DNA of 9,067 nucleotides from assembly GCA_009779515.1 (NCBI GenBank), contig WREE01000081.1, positions 1-9,067 of the forward strand, read 5' to 3'. Source of the stretch: Symbiobacteriaceae bacterium (GTDB lineage: Bacteria > Bacillota > JAAYKD01 > WRDA01). The notes below the pieces were generated by a model. The model made no database searches, had not been told where the DNA came from, and saw only the letters and a list, made by a program, of their open reading frames with translations. Position 1 is the first letter of the stretch, and each line of letters begins with the position of its first letter. This document shows, piece by piece, positions 6,642 through 9,067 of this stretch. The translations under genes and the position numbers were made by a program.

Positions 6642-8357
6642 TTACTGCAAAGTCACTTTAACTTCAGGATTGCCAGCCTTTTGTGAAGTAACCGAGATAG
6701 TAATTTCGCTACCGGCAGGTGCCTGCACCACCCAGGAGAGGTGCTGCTTCTGACGGCTAATACGTCCACCTCTAAAGCCTCCAGCGGAGAAAGAGCCGCC
6801 TACCCCGGCGCGCCCTTCCAGTTGGGGGAACTCTCTTTCCTTACGCCCATCAATAATGGTCGCCCCTTTAAGCTCCGCTTTGACCGGCTTAACCGCCCGG
6901 ACTTCCCGAGCCATTTGGGTCAGGTTGGTGGGTAAGTAACCCAGGTTTTGCACTTCCAAATGCACCTTCCAAGTGTTGTTTTCCAACCTCTCCACTTTGG
7001 TCGAAGCAATTTCTAAGCGCGGTAAGGTGCGCGCCATACGGTAGAAGAAGCGAGCATTCTTTTGGCATTCCTGCTCCAAAAGCGCCGGCGGGCAGTTCTG
7101 GGAGAGGAACTTACCATGGAAGCCACCAAGTTCCACCGCTCCCAGTTGAGGGTGGTTAAAGGGGGTCCAAGGGTTAAAGCCTACCCCTTCCAGCTCTTTA
7201 TCGATCCAAGCTAAAACTTTAGCAAAGTCCTCGGCTAGTTCTTTATCATCTTTATCTTTACGCGGCCACATTTTAACTCCCGAACGTAAGCCTAAATCCC
7301 ATAGCTCCACCGTGTAAGCGGGGATACCTTGGGTAGCATATAGCCAGTCGTCAAAGGCGCCACTGTTAAAGTTAGCGGTATCCCCCAGGAATTCGTCGAA
7401 AATATTGACGGAAGGGTAACCGGTTTCCGCCACAGCCATTTCCCCAATAGCTTTAAAGATACGCACATCACCTTGGTTCGCCCGACGCTCGGACTTTGTC
7501 CCCGGAGGACGTAGAATAACCCCGCCGGTGGTATGCAAGGTAACAGCGCCGCCAATATTAGGGTGAGACATAACAAATTCCACTACCGCCCGGGTTTCCG
7601 GCTCCGACAAGGGGTAAGCCCCTGCTCCCGGTTGCCGCGCTTCAATCCCCCACTCCACCGGATAGTTACGGTTTAAATCCAGCCCCCAGCGAGAGGGTGC
7701 GCTTTCAAAGGTAAAACCGTCATACTCATGGATAAGCCCTTCCTGGTAGATAGCATAATAGGTGCCGCCTTCCTCGTCCGGGAGGCGACGCAGCATCCGA
7801 CGGCTATCTTCCGGATCTTCCTTCCAGGTACCCAGAGGGGTAGCCACCCGCATTAAGGTGATCATCCCGTCACCATCGATGTCGGCAGGATAGAGCCCCG
7901 GCATTTGCTCCACGAAGGGGTAGGGGCGGGGCACGGAGCGCAAGGAGTCCGGGGTGGTGAGATAATGCTCGGCGCCATCGGTGGAGATACGAGGCAGGAT
8001 ATAAAAGGTGTAACGCTGCAGCAGCTGAGCAAACTCCGGCTCCGAGGAACGGCTGAGCAGCTCGTCGATAGCGTAAAGGGCTACCATGCTGCCGGTAACC
8101 TCACCGGCGTGGTGGTTACCATCCACATAATAAGCCGGTTTACTGCAAGGTGTCCCCGTGGTGGGATCGGTTATTTCCATCAGCCAGAGGTCTCGCCCCT
8201 GGGGTGACTTACCAATACTTAAAAGTTTTGCCAGTTGTGGGTAGCTCTGCTGGAGCTTTTCCAGAGCTTGGGTAAGCTCTGCGTAGGTATAGTAATGGTC
8301 ATACTTGTGTAACAAACAAACCCCGTCCTTTCGCATATATCTAATATAGTCCGGCAA
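6642..8357 (-). CDS. M14-family zinc carboxypeptidase-like protein, cytoplasmic by prediction
   Basis: M14 metallopeptidases remove C-terminal residues from peptides; some instead cleave gamma-D-Glu-diaminopimelate bonds in peptidoglycan fragments. In this 571-residue protein the zinc ligands are His83 and Glu86 (NHHAGE, 81-86) and His275 (LHTTGG). The substrate-binding Asn-Arg pair lies in DLNRNYP (227-233), and the catalytic Glu is probably Glu351 (YTVELWDLG). The peptidase domain spans about 20-390. A C-terminal part (about 440-571) looks beta-rich and contains a Gly/Arg-rich stretch at 515-537. There is no signal peptide. The annotated start is a TTG immediately after the NlpC/P60 stop with a poorly spaced ribosome site. 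An ATG at 8336 or a TTG at 8315 (AAGGA 10 bases upstream) may be the true start, and the latter would begin close to the usual YYTY motif. The substrate is unknown. Confidence 0.9.
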   Translation of the reverse strand: MPDYIRYMRKDGVCLLHKYDHYYTYAELTQALEKLQQSYPQLAKLLSIGKSPQGRDLWLMEITDPTTGTPCSKPAYYVDGNHHAGEVTGSMVALYAIDELLSRSSEPEFAQLLQRYTFYILPRISTDGAEHYLTTPDSLRSVPRPYPFVEQMPGLYPADIDGDGMITLMRVATPLGTWKEDPEDSRRMLRRLPDEEGGTYYAIYQEGLIHEYDGFTFESAPSRWGLDLNRNYPVEWGIEARQPGAGAYPLSEPETRAVVEFVMSHPNIGGAVTLHTTGGVILRPPGTKSERRANQGDVRIFKAIGEMAVAETGYPSVNIFDEFLGDTANFNSGAFDDWLYATQGIPAYTVELWDLGLRSGVKMWPRKDKDDKELAEDFAKVLAWIDKELEGVGFNPWTPFNHPQLGAVELGGFHGKFLSQNCPPALLEQECQKNARFFYRMARTLPRLEIASTKVERLENNTWKVHLEVQNLGYLPTNLTQMAREVRAVKPVKAELKGATIIDGRKEREFPQLEGRAGVGGSFSAGGFRGGRISRQKQHLSWVVQAPAGSEITISVTSQKAGNPEVKVTLQ

Positions 8358-9047
8358 CTAACTGAGATTGCCCCTACCCTCCTTTGGCAATATGCGGCGC
8401 ACAGAATGCCAGTGTTCCATATAAAAAACATCGTTAATGGAGGTTATCGCTACCCCCCCCATACGCAGGGAGCAGTGGATCATGTGGTAATTGCCCATAT
8501 AAATAGCTACATGGGTCACCCCTAGCTGAAAGTTATTTGGCCAGGTATCCTGGAAGAAGATAAGGTCTCCCGGGAGCATATCTTCAATGCGGGTGACCTC
8601 TTCACCCAACAACACCTGACCGTAAGTGGTGCGAGGCAAAGGAATACCCAGTTTGCCGTAGATTAACACGGTAAAAGCTGAGCAGTCCATCATACCGTCT
8701 CGCTCCAGCTCACCGGCGTAGAGGTAAGGCACCCCCAGGTATTCTTTGGCAAGACTTATAACTTCCGGCACCGGAGCAGCCTGATAGCCGAGAAGAGCTA
8801 GTAAGGTAGGAAGAGGGACTTCGGCTACAGTAGGTGGAACCGTGGGAGGCTCGCTAGATAGCCCGCTCTGGGTCTGCTGCCAGGGTGTAGGGAAGGCGAA
8901 GGCAGGTAGTTGCCACTCCCACTGGGGCATTTGCCAAGCGCTATTTTTTAACATCACGGCTAAACCTACCCCCAGGACAGAACTAAAGAGTAAACAGCAA
9001 CAGGTTATGAGCAGTATTACCCGCCAAGACTCGCTCCATTCTCCCAT
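8358..9047 (-). CDS. Membrane-anchored NlpC/P60 cysteine peptidase (peptidoglycan hydrolase)
   Basis: NlpC/P60 enzymes usually cleave the D-Glu to diamino-acid bond in peptidoglycan stem peptides outside the cell. This 229-residue protein has one hydrophobic helix at about 9-32 that looks like an anchor rather than a cleaved signal, followed by a Pro-rich linker (about 47-80). The catalytic domain covers about 92-222. The nucleophile is Cys122 in DCSAF (more often DCSGF), with His179 in VTHVAIYMG and His191 as the third polar residue, 12 residues later as in E. coli Spr. No SH3 or LysM cell-wall-binding domain is seen. A GGGAGGTGAA ribosome site (9051-9060) fits the ATG. The stop abuts the M14 gene, which suggests co-expression. 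A G8 tract (8453-8460) lies in codons 196-199, after the catalytic residues. Confidence 0.93.
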   Translation of the reverse strand: MGEWSESWRVILLITCCCLLFSSVLGVGLAVMLKNSAWQMPQWEWQLPAFAFPTPWQQTQSGLSSEPPTVPPTVAEVPLPTLLALLGYQAAPVPEVISLAKEYLGVPYLYAGELERDGMMDCSAFTVLIYGKLGIPLPRTTYGQVLLGEEVTRIEDMLPGDLIFFQDTWPNNFQLGVTHVAIYMGNYHMIHCSLRMGGVAITSINDVFYMEHWHSVRRILPKEGRGNLS

Positions 9048-9050
9048 AGC

Positions 9051-9060
9051 TTCACCTCCC
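9051..9060 (-). promoter_or_regulatory. Ribosome binding site of the NlpC/P60 gene
   Basis: GGGAGGTGAA on the minus strand, with GGAGG 7 bases before the ATG at 9047, is close to the Shine-Dalgarno consensus. Any promoter lies beyond the right edge. Confidence 0.8.
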
Positions 9061-9067
9061 AGCCTCA

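Overview
All seven protein genes in this 9,067-base window lie on the minus strand, so the window reads from right to left. The conserved trio ctc (L25 family), pth and mfd, the strong GGAGG-type ribosome binding sites, and a G+C content near 50% by eye suggest a Bacillota (Firmicutes) genome, probably of the Clostridia/Peptococcaceae or Negativicutes type. I cannot name a genus from sequence alone.

Right part (9047 to 4458): a membrane-anchored NlpC/P60 cysteine peptidase is followed without any gap by an M14 zinc carboxypeptidase-like enzyme. A hybrid sensor histidine kinase (extracytoplasmic sensor, HisKA, ATPase, C-terminal receiver) follows after 42 bases. The three could be one transcription unit; no terminator or convincing promoter is visible between them.

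Middle part (4457 to 3150): a clear sigma-A-type promoter drives ctc and pth, which are separated by only 4 bases. A perfect 18-bp palindrome contains the promoter's -35 box and looks like a repressor or regulator operator.

Left part (3149 to 1): a 161-base leader with mutually exclusive hairpins and a tiny possible leader ORF precedes a two-TM, Cache-like GGDEF diguanylate cyclase that keeps both its active-site and I-site motifs. The start of mfd follows 15 bases after it and runs off the left edge (421 codons present).

In Bacillus subtilis, ctc, spoVC (pth) and mfd lie close together. Here a c-di-GMP signalling gene is inserted between pth and mfd, and a hybrid kinase lies immediately upstream of ctc, so two envelope-sensing proteins flank a translation/repair housekeeping cluster. 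I found no CRISPR array, transposase, tRNA, rRNA or known riboswitch, and no gene-free stretch over 300 bases. I did not find a convincing wholly new system; the most unusual parts are the two non-coding regulatory regions.
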